From NCBI GenBank assembly GCA_963575745.1, contig CAUYUJ010016369.1:230001-281874 (forward strand): DNA of 51,874 bases, given 5' to 3'. This document shows positions 1 to 10,900 of this stretch, one piece after another; position 1 is the first letter of the stretch, and each line of letters starts with the position of its first letter. Source of the DNA: Prorocentrum cordatum (Eukaryota > Sar > Dinophyceae > Prorocentrales > Prorocentraceae). The position numbers and the translations under genes are program-made. The notes under the pieces are model-generated. The model did not search any database. It was not told where the DNA came from and saw only the letters and a program-made list of their open reading frames with translations.

Positions 1-560
1 GAGCGTCCAAGGCGCCCAGGAGGCGACTCAGAGAGCCCCAAGACAGGCTCCGAGGGCCTCCAAAAAAGTGCCTAAGAGGCCCCTGAAGTCGGCCTCAAAC
101 GGGGCCCAAGAGGAGGAGCGCCAACCCTCCAGACAACTGCTGGGACTCCGCCCTCCCCTCCGACCCCAGAAGCCCCAAGCTCCCCAAGACGCCACCCCAG
201 AGCAGTCCAAAGCCGCCCCCCGCGGCCACCAAGAGGCCCCCCGGAGACCCCCAAGAGGCAGCAAAGGAGGCCCGCATCCCAGAGGGCACCGCGTGCCTCT
301 AGCCCTGCTCCGAGGAGCCCTCCAATATGGTGGCTCCTCGTGTGGCCATGCCCCGCTGCCGCTGCACCCCCCATCCCCTCGGTGGTTCAAAGATAGGGGT
401 CTTCAGGGATGGGGTCCTGAGGGCGAGGTGCTTCAAGCAACGCGAATCCAAAATCCACCCTTGGATCCCTTCCTGCCGTTAGGCTCTTAGGTCCCCATGC
501 CTCTGGACCCCACCTTGGCCGCTGCGCCCCCGTCCCCAGTGCAGGCACGGTCGCTGGGTT
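1..560. repeat. GC-rich non-coding stretch with degenerate CCAAGAGGC-type repeats
   Basis: No convincing gene is visible. The sequence is built from loosely repeated words such as CCCAAGAGG and GGCGCCCAGGAGGC. The same words recur at about 47960-48400, inside the presumed intron of the J-domain gene. This suggests a dispersed, diverged repeat rather than coding sequence. The long open frames here on both strands differ in no way from those expected in stop-poor GC-rich DNA. Confidence 0.4.
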
Positions 561-587
561 GGCCGACGGCCTCTGCGTTGCTTTTCT

Positions 588-2069
588 TCAGGGCCGGGAG
601 CGCGGCGGGGTGCGGCTGCGGCTGACGCTCCTCGAGCCCGAGCGGCGCGCCCCGCCCGCCGCCGCCTCCAGCCGGGCCCGCGCCGCGAAGTCCGGGCAGG
701 TCCCGCCGCCGCCAAGGGCCCCCTCCAGCGCGGCCCCCCCCGCCGCTGTCAGGCCGCTCTGCTGCTCCAGGATCTCCTCCGCCAGGAGCTCCAGCAGCGC
801 CCGACCGCCGTCTCCCGACTGGGCGGCCGCCGGCGCCACCGCCGCCAGCACGCGCGACAGCTCGTCCGCGGACAGGCCCAGGGGCAGCTCCGCTGGGGTG
901 GGGCCCGCCACGCCCGTGCCGGCCCGGACCTTCCTGAGGTTCTTGGGGTTCAGGCTGACTGTCTCGGCAGCGGAGAAGCCCAGCGACAGCCGCACCTCGA
1001 ACCGCCCCTTCTCTGGGATCGGCCTCGTGACGGACCCCGAGCGGCCGTTCAGTGGCCGCCCGGTCTCCGAGGTGAGGCCGAAGACCTCGATGGCGTCGCC
1101 GACCCGCAACTCCTGCGCCTTGGCGCGTGCCTCCCTGGCCGCCGCCGCGCCGGCCTCCAGCCTCCGCCGCCAGCACCGCACCGCCGCATCCCGCGGCGCG
1201 GTCCCCAGGTCACCCAGCGGCAGCAGCGCCTGGGTCACCCGCAGCAGGTCCGCCGGGGGCGGCTCGGACCCCTCCGCGGCCACCCGCGCCACCGCGGCCT
1301 CCAGGAGCCCCGCGCACTCGGGCCCGGAGCCAGCCGCGCACACCGCCACGTCCGCGGCCAGCGGCAGGGGCACGTCCCGCAGCCTGGCCGCCAGGGGCAG
1401 CGCGACGGCCTGCAGCCGGGCGCCTGCCGCGCCCGCCGCCCCGGCGCCGCGCCGACCGGCGGCCGCCAGGGCCAGGCGCGCCAGCAACGGGCCGGGCAGC
1501 GTTTCCAGGGCGCTGGGCTCCAGCACGGCCCCCCAGCACTTGTCGAGGTCGTCGCCGGCGGCGCCATGCTCGGCGAGACCGGCGATGACGGGCGCGGAGG
1601 CGGTCCAGGGAACCTTCCCGAGCAGCATCTCCAGCACCATGGGCGCCCCCTCGAGCCCGAAGCCCCCGGAGACCATCGCGTCCAGCGCGTCGATGGCCAC
1701 GGCGGGTTCGGCCGCGAACACCTTCATGATGGCCGCCGTGGCCAGGCAGTCGCACAGCTTTCGCGCCCGAGCCCCGGCGAATTCGCGGAGGAGGGGCACC
1801 AGCCTGGCGATCGGCTCACTGGAGATCACCTGCCGTGCTTTCTCGAGCGCGACCTGCGCGCACCTCTCCCAGTCCAGCGGCATGGCCACCAGGGCTCCGA
1901 GGATGGGTATGTCGAAGCTGACCTGCTCCTCCACCACCTGCTCAGACGCGCACTTCACCACGGCCTCCAGCGCCTCCGCCCGGAGCTGGGCCGCTTCTGG
2001 GTCAGCCTGGCTGCCGTCAGTGCCTGACGACAGCGCCCGCCATGCATCGCACAGGCCACCCAGCGACAC
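588..2069 (-). CDS. Helical-repeat protein with SH3/KOW-like patch and RS-rich tail (partial, 5' end missing)
   Basis: This minus-strand frame gives about 493 residues and ends at TGA (588-590). It stays open upstream to about 2189 but holds no ATG before the first stop, and position 2069 is GTG. It is therefore probably the last exon of a spliced gene. Residues about 1-300 are Ala/Leu-rich amphipathic helices, like an ARM/HEAT-type scaffold. Residues about 320-378 contain LNGRSGSV, GRFEVRL and NPKNLRKV. These resemble a small beta-barrel segment that I recall being frequent in dinoflagellate and algal proteins. The last ~20 residues are an Arg/Ser tail (SRSVSRSRTPPRSRP) typical of SR-like nuclear or splicing proteins. 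The opposite strand is open for 544 codons but its product is compositionally uninformative. The function is unknown; an RNA-processing role is only inferred from the tail. Confidence 0.6.
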   Translation of the reverse strand: MSLGGLCDAWRALSSGTDGSQADPEAAQLRAEALEAVVKCASEQVVEEQVSFDIPILGALVAMPLDWERCAQVALEKARQVISSEPIARLVPLLREFAGARARKLCDCLATAAIMKVFAAEPAVAIDALDAMVSGGFGLEGAPMVLEMLLGKVPWTASAPVIAGLAEHGAAGDDLDKCWGAVLEPSALETLPGPLLARLALAAAGRRGAGAAGAAGARLQAVALPLAARLRDVPLPLAADVAVCAAGSGPECAGLLEAAVARVAAEGSEPPPADLLRVTQALLPLGDLGTAPRDAAVRCWRRRLEAGAAAAREARAKAQELRVGDAIEVFGLTSETGRPLNGRSGSVTRPIPEKGRFEVRLSLGFSAAETVSLNPKNLRKVRAGTGVAGPTPAELPLGLSADELSRVLAAVAPAAAQSGDGGRALLELLAEEILEQQSGLTAAGGAALEGALGGGGTCPDFAARARLEAAAGGARRSGSRSVSRSRTPPRSRP

Positions 2070-2754
2070 GTGCTCGTCACCTTGGAAGCGCGCGCAAGGG
2101 GGCAGTGCGAGGGGCAGTGGGCTCCTCGGAAGGGGTTGGCCCCTCCTCAGAGCCCTTTTTACAAGGCTTCTTAGAGCGCAGGACGGCTTCTAACAAGGCC
2201 GTGTGCCTTCTTTCCGGAAGGGCGCTTAGGCACAGTCCGCTCCAGACTGGTCCCTCCGCCCCACCCAGGGCCCATCCTGGCCCGTTCGTTCAAATTCCAA
2301 GCCGTGCCCAGACGCAGCGGCAACACACATTTGCCTGAACTTCCGTATGACTGCTCACAGCCCCAGCCCCCCCCCGCCGTGCCGAGCACCGGACATCGCA
2401 CAAGCCGTGCTCAGCCGTGGCGACGAGACCCCCCCCTCCCCATGAAAGGGCAATCAACACCCGTGAGCGCGAGGCCCCACTGCCCTCTTCCGCGCGCTGC
2501 CGGTCGCCGGCGCGGCACATGCTGCACACCACGCGGAGCAGCTTGGCCTCCGCCTCGCTGCTGCAAGGGGGCCTCAAGTCGAAAGCCCAACCTTGCTGAT
2601 TGCTTGCGTGAGCCATCAAGAAACCCAGCCAGCTGCAGCAGAGTCAGTACACTGAATATGTCCCAGGCGAGCCCCAAGAGGGGCCCATGGTACCCATACG
2701 GCCCTCGAGACACCCCGATGCGAACAGCCAGACATCCTCATCCACTTGCCCACT

Positions 2755-2905
2755 CCTGCAGCCCAGATGCCCTGACCCTGGCCGAGACCTGCCAGCCAGA
2801 TACCCTGACCCAAACCTGCCAGCCAAATATCCTCCCCGCTTGGGACAGACCTGCCAGGTAGATACCATCAAACCCCGGCTCAACCTGCAAGCCAGATGCC
2901 CTCAC
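2755..2905. repeat. Degenerate tandem repeat, unit about 35 bp
   Basis: Roughly four or five units share the words ACCTGCCAGCCA, AGATACCCTGACCC and CAGATGCCCT. Spacing is about 30-40 bp and the units are well diverged. No coding role is apparent. Confidence 0.5.
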
Positions 2906-4085
2906 CCCCCGCGTGTAAAACTGCCATCCAACCGCCGATTCAGCAAGTCAGTTGCCGGTCACGTAGCAGCTCAAATAGCGAAAAGTGGATTCGGACTGCT
3001 ACTGCGAACAAGTATGAGAAAAACAAAGTTACAACAACCAGGAGGGGAAAATCGACCCACACTGTTGAACACCCTCCCTACCATTGCACACCAAACCGGC
3101 TGCCGCACTACCGCGGCACGGCTTGAAGGCGAAAGCGAGGATCGAAAGTATTTCCTCTGAACCGAAAAGACTTCCCCGCCAGAACCCCCCTCCTGGCGGA
3201 GGCCGAACGGGGCGGGACTAGCTTGGGGCAAACCATGACATTACATCGGCGAGATGTCGCCAATGGATCGGCGATAGGCCCTCGATGTGGAAACCCAGCG
3301 CTCGATGGGCAGGCTGAGGCATCCAAGTCCCCGATGATTGGCGAGAAATGCGAGGAATGGGCGATCGGCGATCGGGGGGCCGATGGGTCCCCCCCTGAGC
3401 CAGTCCCCCCCCCCCTGTCAACGACTTCACCTCAGGAGGAATGCCAGTTGAAACAAAAGCGGCTCCTCCTCCTTCCAACTCAAAACTGTTCAAAATCTGT
3501 CCCCGGACCCCCCCGGACCCCCCCAGGGGTTCATCCCAATTCGTTTTCGAAGGCGGATCCAGCCGTGGCGGCGAGAAGCCTCCAGGAGTCGGGGAGGGCC
3601 ACCGTGTCTCGACTGGCCCTGATCCAACGCTTCTCTCGGTTGGCATGGAACACAAGGCTTCTGAGGGAAACGGGTCCTGGAACCCAGGGCCGTTCCATAT
3701 GACCAACTCTTCTTCCTGAACTGGTTCTGGACCGTCCTGGGGCCAGGGAGGGCCTGAGACACCGAAAACTGCGAAAAACATACGGACCCGTCTCATTCAC
3801 GACTGCTCTTCTTCATGGCGAACCCTCCTCTTCGACGTCCCCCGATAGGGAACCCGCAAAAGATGTATGCGCCCAGCAGTGTTCACGCATACGGCCCCCC
3901 AGTCTGCGAGGCGAGCCTCGTGTTACGAAGGCTCACGCAACGCACTCGCTCGAAACCCACAAAAATTAACGCACACGTGCGATCATTTTTTCGCTCCTGG
4001 CCCGAGAGCCCCCTGACCCGAGAGACCCCCTCCCTCGTGGGGCTGCCTCGGCGGCCTTCCTGGAGGGCTCTCTGACGTTCCACAG
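2906..4085. other. Stretch without a supported gene
   Basis: Nothing gene-like is visible on either strand. Around 3240-3380 the word GGCGAT recurs within a short palindromic patch (GATCGGCGATC). The block at 3814-4080 resembles 4167-4260: both carry ATGGCGAACCC and later GGCTGCCTCGGCGGCCTTCCT-like words, which suggests an old local duplication. Confidence 0.35.
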
Positions 4086-4169
4086 TCACGTGGAGAGCCC
4101 AGGTCGCCCGAAAACGGCCGGCGGAACACCTCCAGACACCCGTCTCCTGCACGACCACGTGCCTTCATG

Positions 4170-4385
4170 GCGAACCCCTTCTTCGGCGCCCTCCGAGACC
4201 CGCCCCCCCCTTCGTCGCGCTGCCTCGGCGGCCTTCCTCAGCGCCTCCGCGCCGGCCGCCGCCTTCGGCGCGCCAGCGCCCTGCCGGAGGAGACGCAAGG
4301 CCCGCGCGGCCGCGTCAAGGGGCAGCCAGGCGGGCTGCTGCCTCGCGGCAGACATCAAGCTCGCCACCTGCGCGGAGGCCCTCAC
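4170..4385 (-). CDS. Candidate exon, Ala-rich helical peptide
   Basis: The minus frame encodes an Ala/Leu/Arg-rich helical segment that includes RASAQVASLMSAARQQ and LRKAAEAARRR. Its codon use and helical periodicity look more like protein than neighbouring frames do. No start, splice sites or family could be assigned. It lies beside a CT-rich tract that could be intron. Function unknown; it could be chance coding in GC-rich DNA. Confidence 0.3.
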
Positions 4386-4530
4386 CGCTCCTCCTGTCCC
4401 TTCTCATCCTTGTCCTGATGCTGATGCTGATGCTCCTCGTCATCCCTGTCCTCCTCCTCCCTGGCTCCTCCTTCCCCCCCTCTTCCTCGCCCTCTTCGTC
4501 GCCAGCTTCCTCGCATCATGATCATCATTC

Positions 4531-4580
4531 GTACCTCCTCCTCCTCCTCCTCCTCCTCCTCCTCCTCCTCCTCCTCCTCC
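4531..4580. repeat. (CTC)n microsatellite
   Basis: An uninterrupted CTC/TCC trinucleotide tract of about 50 bp, flanked on both sides by CATCATGATCA-like words. Confidence 0.9.
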
Positions 4581-4925
4581 GCATCATGATCAATATCTCT
4601 TGTGTTTCCGCCGTTGGGTTCAAGCGGGCGTTAGCCAACGGCGGACTCGGCGCAAAACATCATCTTAGTACACGACGCACCCGCGGCGCAGCCGGCTGGC
4701 TCTACCTGGCCCAACGTCCCGCCACGCGGTTTGGTATTTGTTCGGGGGCCTTGAGGTGGAAGGGGTGGGGGGTGGCCGCTCTTTCTCGTCCTCTTCCGCC
4801 TCCTCCTCCGCGCCCTCCCATCCATCCCCTCCCCTTCCACACCTTCACCTCTACAGAAACACATGATGAATTTATCACTCTCATCTCTCTCTGCTGATCT
4901 TGCGCCAACGTAAACCCGTCTCTTC

Positions 4926-4945
4926 GGCGATGTGGTTTGACACAT
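4926..4945. other. Short perfect hairpin
   Basis: CGATGTG and CACATCG form a 7-bp stem around a 6-nt loop. It is isolated and no function can be assigned. Confidence 0.45.
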
Positions 4946-5469
4946 CGGGTTCTGCATGCTGTGTTGCAGAGTAGGTATTGAACTCGGAACGTCATCGACC
5001 CTTCAAACATGGTGCTCCCGCTGCAGCGATGCCCACATGCGAGATTGCGCTATCGGCCCAGCGCCGGTCATATTTCTGGATCCGACTCATTCCTCGTCGT
5101 TGCCATCTCCTCCGTTTCCCTCCTCTGCCAAACCGCGCGTCCGATATTTCACCAAGCAGTCAACCAACAAAATTAAATTCGGTTTTAAATATATCCTCCC
5201 CTTCCGTGTTGGCTCGCCCCCGCCCTCTCCGTCTCCTCGTCGTCCTCGTCATCGTCGTTGTCGGCGTTGTCTGGCCTGGCCGCGAAGTCAGAACTCCATC
5301 ACCTAGCATCGAAGCCAGGTGTGCATGAATTATGCATGTTGCGTCAATTGGAATTTCCCCTGGGGCCCTGCGAGAAGAGCATCAACTGACAATGCTTTAC
5401 CACTGTATTTCATCACACACCACGCCACCGTGTATCATGCAGATAGTTGACTGCGCAGTTGCCTTGGTT

Positions 5470-5760
5470 CAAACGAGCCCGATCCCCGTGCTCATGCTCC
5501 TGCTCATCCTCCTGCCAGTCCTCTTCCTCCTGCTCATCGTCCTGCTCATCCGCCACCACCACCTCCTCCTCCTCCTCCTCCTCCTCCAGTGTGCAGGAGC
5601 GCGAGCGGACCCATCTTGCTGTCCCCTCTCGCCCCTTCAACCGTCCCCCCTCCTCCGCACCCCTCCCCGTTCTCCACCCCCCTCTTCCCCTCCACCCCGC
5701 CGCTCCCCCTCCCCCACCCCCTCCCCTCCCCGCCGTCTCTCTCCCTCCGCCACCTCCGCG
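5470..5760. repeat. CT-rich low-complexity tract
   Basis: Strong pyrimidine bias on the plus strand, including (CTC)n at about 5563-5587 and runs of TCCCCC. On the minus strand this is a purine tract next to the candidate exon at 5745-5900. Confidence 0.8.
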
Positions 5761-5900
5761 GCGGCCCGCGCCCTCCTCAGGGACTGGGCCAGCTTCTCCT
5801 GTGGCCCGCGGAGGCGCAGCGACTGCGAGGTGGGGTCGTAGTCCCAGATGTCGGAGTGGGCGTGGAAGTGCAGCCTCGTGTGGGCGCCAAGGGATGACGA
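5745..5900 (-). CDS. Candidate exon of unknown protein
   Basis: The minus frame encodes a mixed-composition segment including HTRLHFHAHSDIWDYDPTSQ, then a basic helical stretch (GPQEKLAQSLRRARAAAEVAE). This contrasts with the Pro/Ser runs produced by the flanking CT-rich DNA. A GT donor is available at GCGGAG|GTGGCG on the minus strand. No family was recognised. It may belong to the same transcription unit as other minus-strand exons nearby. Confidence 0.35.
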
Positions 5901-6619
5901 GGGGGGCGAGGGGAGTTCAGGAGAGAGTGGCGGGAAGGACAGGGCGGAGAAACGCAGGGAGGATGAGAGGGGCAGTGGGAGGACGACAATGCGGAGGAGT
6001 CGGAGGAGGAGCAGGAGGCAGTTTAGGAGGATGGCGAAGAAAAGGAAGAGGCGGAGGGATGAGGGGTAAGACAAAGAGGGCGACGAGCAGTACGCGACGG
6101 GGGAGGAGGATGGTTGATGGCCCAAAGATGATGATGGACGGTGTGATAAGGTGCTTTTTTCCAGTTCCGATCTGAAACGGCCCATTCTCCATCGTTCACA
6201 GCAACGGGGCCGTCATTTCATTCAGTCGCAACGCGCGTAGCGTGTGCTGCAGTCACCTCTGCTCGAACATCTCCGATACGCCGCGAGGTAAGACCGCAAG
6301 CTTCCGACTCGTATCACCTTCTAAAAGAAATGCCCCGGCGCCCAGCACCGTGCACCCCAAGCAGAGGAGGGGGAGGGGAAGTGAGGAGGAGTGGGGGGAG
6401 GGGGCACCATGCTCGCACGGACTGCATCGGGATAGATCTACAACGTGAGCAGGTGACCCCCCAGGTTGCGATTAGGCGGCGGCAGCATCGGAACATAAGA
6501 AAAACCCTTGAGCGAAACGCAGTTCGGGCATCGTGGTCCACTTTGCAGCCACGGCCCCCCTCGCATGCGACGTCGGGCGTCCCGCCCGCGTCGTCGTCGG
6601 CGCCTCCCGCTCGGCCCTC

Positions 6620-6890
6620 GTAGATAGAGGCCGGCGAGGCTGTCCGTGCCGCAGGCGGCGGTGAACCGCCTGCCGATGCGACGCCACTCCTCAAGCCCTG
6701 CCCACGCCTCAGGCGGTGGCTCGCAGTCGACGGTCCAGACGTCCATGCCGGGGCCCTGCGCGGCCTCGAAAGCGACCTCGGCGACCCCCCCTCACGGCGA
6801 GGCGAGCCTCGAGCCTCGAGGCGCACCTGCTCGAGGCGCTTCCGCGAGTCCGCCGCTCCAACCGCGCCGCGGGGTCGCGGCAGCCCCGCC
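6620..6890 (-). CDS. Candidate exon, probable downstream part of the split host gene, frameshifted
   Basis: Two overlapping minus frames each give protein-like sequence. One reads DSRKRLEQVRLEARGS, and the other continues with VAEVAFEAAQGPGMDVWTVD and EWRRIGRRFTAACGTDSLAG. They meet at a run of seven G (minus strand, plus 6785-6791). This suggests a one-base indel in the homopolymer, real or from sequencing. The segment lies downstream of the disrupted exon at 7565 on the same strand, so it may be a later exon of that gene. The connection is inferred and no family was recognised. Confidence 0.35.
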
Positions 6891-7089
6891 AGTCGTCTGG
6901 CAGGGCACGGGCCGCACTCCCCGAGGAGGCGGGGCTGGGCGGCGCCCGGTTCCACCTCACCGCCGCCACCCGGTCGGTGGCCCCCGGCCCTTCTTTTGCC
7001 GAGTCTGCACTCGACCTCGGTCACGCGCTCGCGCACCAGAGAGCCGCTTGCACTGGCCAGCGGACTCTTTATTGCGCCGACGGGCAAAG

Positions 7090-7330
7090 CGGTCAGCGGT
7101 CGTCGGCCGGAGGTTGGCCATCCTCAAGGGGCCGACGTCGTCCTCTCGCCCGACCTCCTCTACGTAGGTCGTCCTCCTCCTCCTCCTTCTTTTCTTCCTC
7201 TTCTTGCGCCTCCTCGCATCTCCGCCGTCGCCGTGGAGGAGAGCTGGGTGGAGCTGAAGCTCCACCTCGCTCATCCAGCTGCAGAGATCATCCCGGACCT
7301 TGGCTTGCCTCCGCTCACGCGGTTCCGCTC
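7090..7330 (-). pseudogene. Continuation of split host gene, shifted by one base
   Basis: In the host exon frame the protein text ends after AKLERNRV and meets a stop 15 codons later. In the next frame, text of the same character continues as RERRQAKVRDDLCSWMSEVE, then a long basic run and ATTYVEE-like sequence. The simplest reading is a one-base deletion near plus 7315. This fits decay of the gene after the retrotransposon inserted, although a sequencing error is possible. Confidence 0.35.
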
Positions 7331-7565
7331 TAGCTTGGCGAGGTGCGCGTCGAAAGCGTCGAGCCTGAGCTGCTGGGCACTGGCCTGCTGGAGCAGCTCG
7401 AAGAGTAGGCCCAGGGCATCGACGTCCTCTGAGTCCACGAGCAGCAGCGCCCTCACCGAAAGCGGGACCATGTCGCAGATGCTGGGAGAGCCGACGGCAG
7501 CGTTCTCCGCCGTCGGCACGCAAGCGAGTCCAGCAGCGCAGTCGCCATAGAAGTGGCCGTCCGAG
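7272..7565 (-). pseudogene. Downstream half of host exon disrupted by the retrotransposon
   Basis: Starting at the insertion point, the minus frame reads SDGHFYGDCAAGLACVPTAE, then a helical region with DMVPLSVRALLLVDSEDVDA. Its phase is exactly that of the exon on the far side of the element (23938-24150). If the element and one copy of the 5-7-bp target duplication are removed, the two frames join without a stop. The protein family is not recognised. The gene is physically interrupted here by about 16.4 kb. Confidence 0.65.
7561..7565. repeat. Target-site duplication, left copy (CCGAG)
   Basis: CCGAG flanks the element here and again at 23937-23941. The identity extends to GTCCGAG (7559-7565 and 23935-23941) because the LTR ends in AGT(C). 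The true length is therefore 4-7 bp; 5 bp is usual for copia elements. Confidence 0.75.
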
Positions 7566-7850
7566 AGTCGAAAACAAGCTGGTAAGCTTAGGTATGTGTT
7601 ACGCTTTAAGCGTTGCCATATCCCAGGCTTTGGCTCATATCGCATGAGCAAGAGGGCAAGACGAAGCATGGGATCTGGAGTAAAGGATAGGATGGGCATC
7701 GTCAATGGAAAAGGTATTTTCCGATCTCTGATGCAAGTCGTGCGCCTCGGTGAGGCACAATCACATATTTGGCCGGGCCCGGCTTGAGCCAGGCACGGCA
7801 GCGGTACATGCTCGATTTATACCTCGCCTTTAACCTTCTCCGTTTAAAGT
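7566..7850 (-). repeat. 3' LTR (285 bp)
   Basis: Identical to 23652-23936 except G at 7655 against A at 23741. The sense strand begins ACTTTAAACGG and ends TTTTCGACT, so the usual TG...CA ends are absent. It contains a TATAAAT box and an in-frame ATG, as the 5' copy does. Confidence 0.95.
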
Positions 7851-7954
7851 CGGAGGGGGAGGAGACGAGCAGGCACCGCACTTCTACATTATGCGGAAAA
7901 ACAGTGCTAAGCAGCAGCGGCTGCCTACAAGGAAAGGGCGCGCGAGTAGCCTCG

Positions 7955-10900
7955 CTACCGGCGAGTTTCCTCGCTATTAAAGCGCACCTGCCCGCGGGTT
8001 TCCCCGCTAGCTCGGGAGGCAGGGCCGTCCTGAGACGACCTGCCCGCCCTATACGGTGTATGTTTCTTCAGCTCGTGCTTGAAGGATTGCTGGCCGGCCA
8101 TTACTTGTAGGAGCAACGCGCGGTCAATACTACCTTTGGTATGACCATCGGCAGTCATATCCCGCGTGTCACACCATTGAACGCTTTCAACGATTCCGCG
8201 CTCCATCATCTGGCGGATCCAGCTAATGTGCCCAAGCAGAGTACATTCTGTGGGCTTCTTCAGATCTTTGCTAGACAAAGACTTGAAGACAGACTCGGCA
8301 TCAATAGTCAGAGTGACTTTGATACATAGACCACCCATTTCCAATATGTTCTTTAACTGTGTGGGGGTCAATGGTCCCGAGTGTAGCTCGTGGAGCGTTA
8401 CAATGGTCGGGTAGCAGTCTTCCAAGTTGTGGGCTGCTGCCAGTGTTTCCGCAGAGTAGCTCGAACGCACCTGCAGTCGATGAGACTTGCAGTATGCGTC
8501 CACCAGGTGCACGACGGGTTTCCCCGCTTGCGTGTGGCCACGCCTCAGCAGGTTAGCCCCGCGGATACCATAGCCTTTGACTTCGTCGTCTTCATCTCCG
8601 TTGAGACGACGATAGCCAGAATCGCTATGCAGGTCGACTTCTCCTGTTGGGGTCATAGCTTGATACACGATCTTCTTCGGACCTGCCTGTAGTTTTCTGG
8701 TAACCGCGTTTAGTCGTCGTACCTGGATGTTTGTCGGTTCCTGGATACGTTGTAGTGAGACAACATAGACCATCAGCCATACCTGCGTGATCAACGCATA
8801 GGCTAGAGCGCCACGAAGACTGACGAACATATCAGAAATCGTCTTTGTCGCTTTGCTCTCAGGATCAGCTCCTGTGAGTTCTGGATGTGTGATAGGACGA
8901 AGCTGTTTGATGTATTCGTCCTGATCAAGAGTGACGCTCCCATCATCGGTCTTGTTATACCGAACGGCACAGTTTGTGTATGTGTGCTTGTTCAGTTTGC
9001 ACTTCCCAAACGTATCTTCAACACACTTGACATACTTGTCAATAGCCTCTTCCTTCCCAGTCATATTGATGTCATCAACGTGCTTGGCTGTCAAGAGGTT
9101 TGAGCTCATCTCGAACTCTTCGTCGTATGAAGTAGGCTGTAGCCCAAAGCTCCTAGTGATGGACCTGAGCTTCAGCGAGAATGCCCTGGGAGCATCCTTC
9201 GTGCCCGTCCCCGGCTTCAGACACCGAAGACAATGCTTTGATTCGTCATATGACTCAAAGCCTGGCAGCGTGCGAAGGACAGCTGCTGACCCAGGTGGTA
9301 GTGTGAAGCACACCACACGCTCTTTCTCGCCCGTTGCCGCGGCGAGCTCGCCATAGGTCAGTCCCTTCAAGAAAGCCATGTTGATGTCCAGGGAAGCGAT
9401 GATCCAAGCTTTGTTGCATGCAGCAGAACTTGCGAGCAGTCTCTGGCTTGACCTCCTTGCCGTGCCAGAGAAGGTTTCGACATCAAAGGCTTCAAGGTCC
9501 ATGAAGCCACGGAGTACCAAGCGTAACCTGATCGTCCTTTCCATTTCGCCCTTTTCGTTCTTGACAAACTTCCATTTGTATACGTAGCGTGACGTCATGA
9601 TGTTAGACGCTTTGCTCAAGTCAGTCATCTGGAAGCATTTGTTGTCAAGCCAAGTCTTCAATTCTGTGTAAAGGGCTTTGGAAACTTTGACCGGATTTGC
9701 TTGGATGTCGGCCTTCGTGAGTAGATCGTCTTCCTTGACGACCACGGCACGTTTGGAAGCAGCACTAACGTATACTCGCATAGTTGTGACGCTGCTGTCA
9801 TCCAACAATCGGTGTTGCTGCTCGGACAGGACGACTTTGGACATGTCTGCTGTGAAGCAGAGCTCGATGTACTTCCCGTGCTCATCGGAGTCCAGATCAT
9901 ATTTACTGTCCGGATCCGTGGAGCATAAGGGAACGTAGTAAGAAGTGTCCATGTCGTATCCTGGCGGGTGACCCCGCTCCGGCAAGTGGCCTTGCACATC
10001 TTCACAGGTCGTAGAGACTAACACACACTGTGTGTCTGTCATGTATGTGGGAACTGTATGCATGACTTCCTCTGTGTCAGCTTCAAGGAGTGTTCTGTCA
10101 TCCATCAGTTCAGCATACCACGACTTCAAGACAAAAGCATCCAGATCTTCTTCTGTTTCCTCTATGATGGTCGGGAGCCGACCATCGTTATCCGTAGGAG
10201 GCTCCTCAGGAGCAGCTGCTGGAGGTGACTCGCTTGGTGGTGGACCATCAGCGAGTTCCTCAAACTTAGTGAGGTCTCGGTCAAATCCAGCAGACGACTT
10301 CCTGGATTTAAGACACTGGATGATGCGTGAGTGTGTAGATCCTGTGATGTCATAGATGTTCAAGGCAGTGCCATCAGCTTCATAGTAATGAAAACCAGGG
10401 GTCACATCATTATCATAGTGCACTAGTGTACAGCTGTCTGCATAGGGTGCAGCAGGCAACTTCGTCAGGCTCTTGGCAAGTCGTACAGCAACAACGTTTT
10501 CAATACGAAAGTAGTTGCGTATGAGGTACTGAAGAGCCAAGTGCACCTTAGGCGAAAGTCGGCTCGCAGCAGTCATCTGCAGCCGACCCTGTTTCGCTGG
10601 TAGATATCCGAAAGTCATGGCGGGTTTCCCCGCTGGCAGACCGGCAATAAAGGCCAATACTGTCCGAAGGGCCGTATTGTCCGATCCTATCTCGCGGACC
10701 ATAAGTGCTTCGATGTACAGCGTGTGTCGTGTGTCAGGATACTGTACTCGCACCTCGCGACTGCCGACCTTCACGATGACCTGGCCTCGGTCAGGTTCGT
10801 TGCGGATGACCGGGTATGGACCACTCCATCCACCCCAGTCGTCTTTCGTGGTGGTCGGGCGATGATAGTCCACGAGATCTCCCTCTTTGTAGTGAAATTC

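Larger units (their letters stand above)
7272..7699 (-). other. Chimeric reading frame: LTR-encoded start fused to host exon
   Basis: ORF1 of the element begins inside the LTR, so the 3' LTR carries the same ATG (at plus 7697-7699) and the first ~44 codons. These run without a stop through the LTR end (LPACFRL) into the host exon (SDGHFYGD) in the host reading frame. The LTR also holds a TATA-like box upstream of the ATG. A transcript started in the 3' LTR could thus encode an LTR-host fusion of about 142 residues. Transcription is not shown by the sequence. Confidence 0.6.

Noticed and set aside
559-2193. Long open frame on the plus strand opposite the RS-tail protein
   Set aside because: Composition is Ser/Ala/Pro/Arg noise from GC-rich antisense; the minus-strand frame has helical periodicity and a recognisable patch and tail.
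4950-5060. Possible tRNA-derived sequence (GTTCCGAGTTCAATACC on minus)
   Set aside because: The B-box-like word is imperfect, and no A box or cloverleaf could be folded by eye.
7780-7800. TGGCTCAAG on the LTR sense strand matching the last 9 bases of the spliced leader
   Set aside because: Nine bases are too few and the preceding leader bases do not match; kept only as a curiosity.
7851-7880. GGAGGGGGAGGAGACGAGC as the polypurine tract
   Set aside because: It is purine-rich on the plus strand, which is the antisense strand of this element; the tract should be purine-rich on the sense strand.
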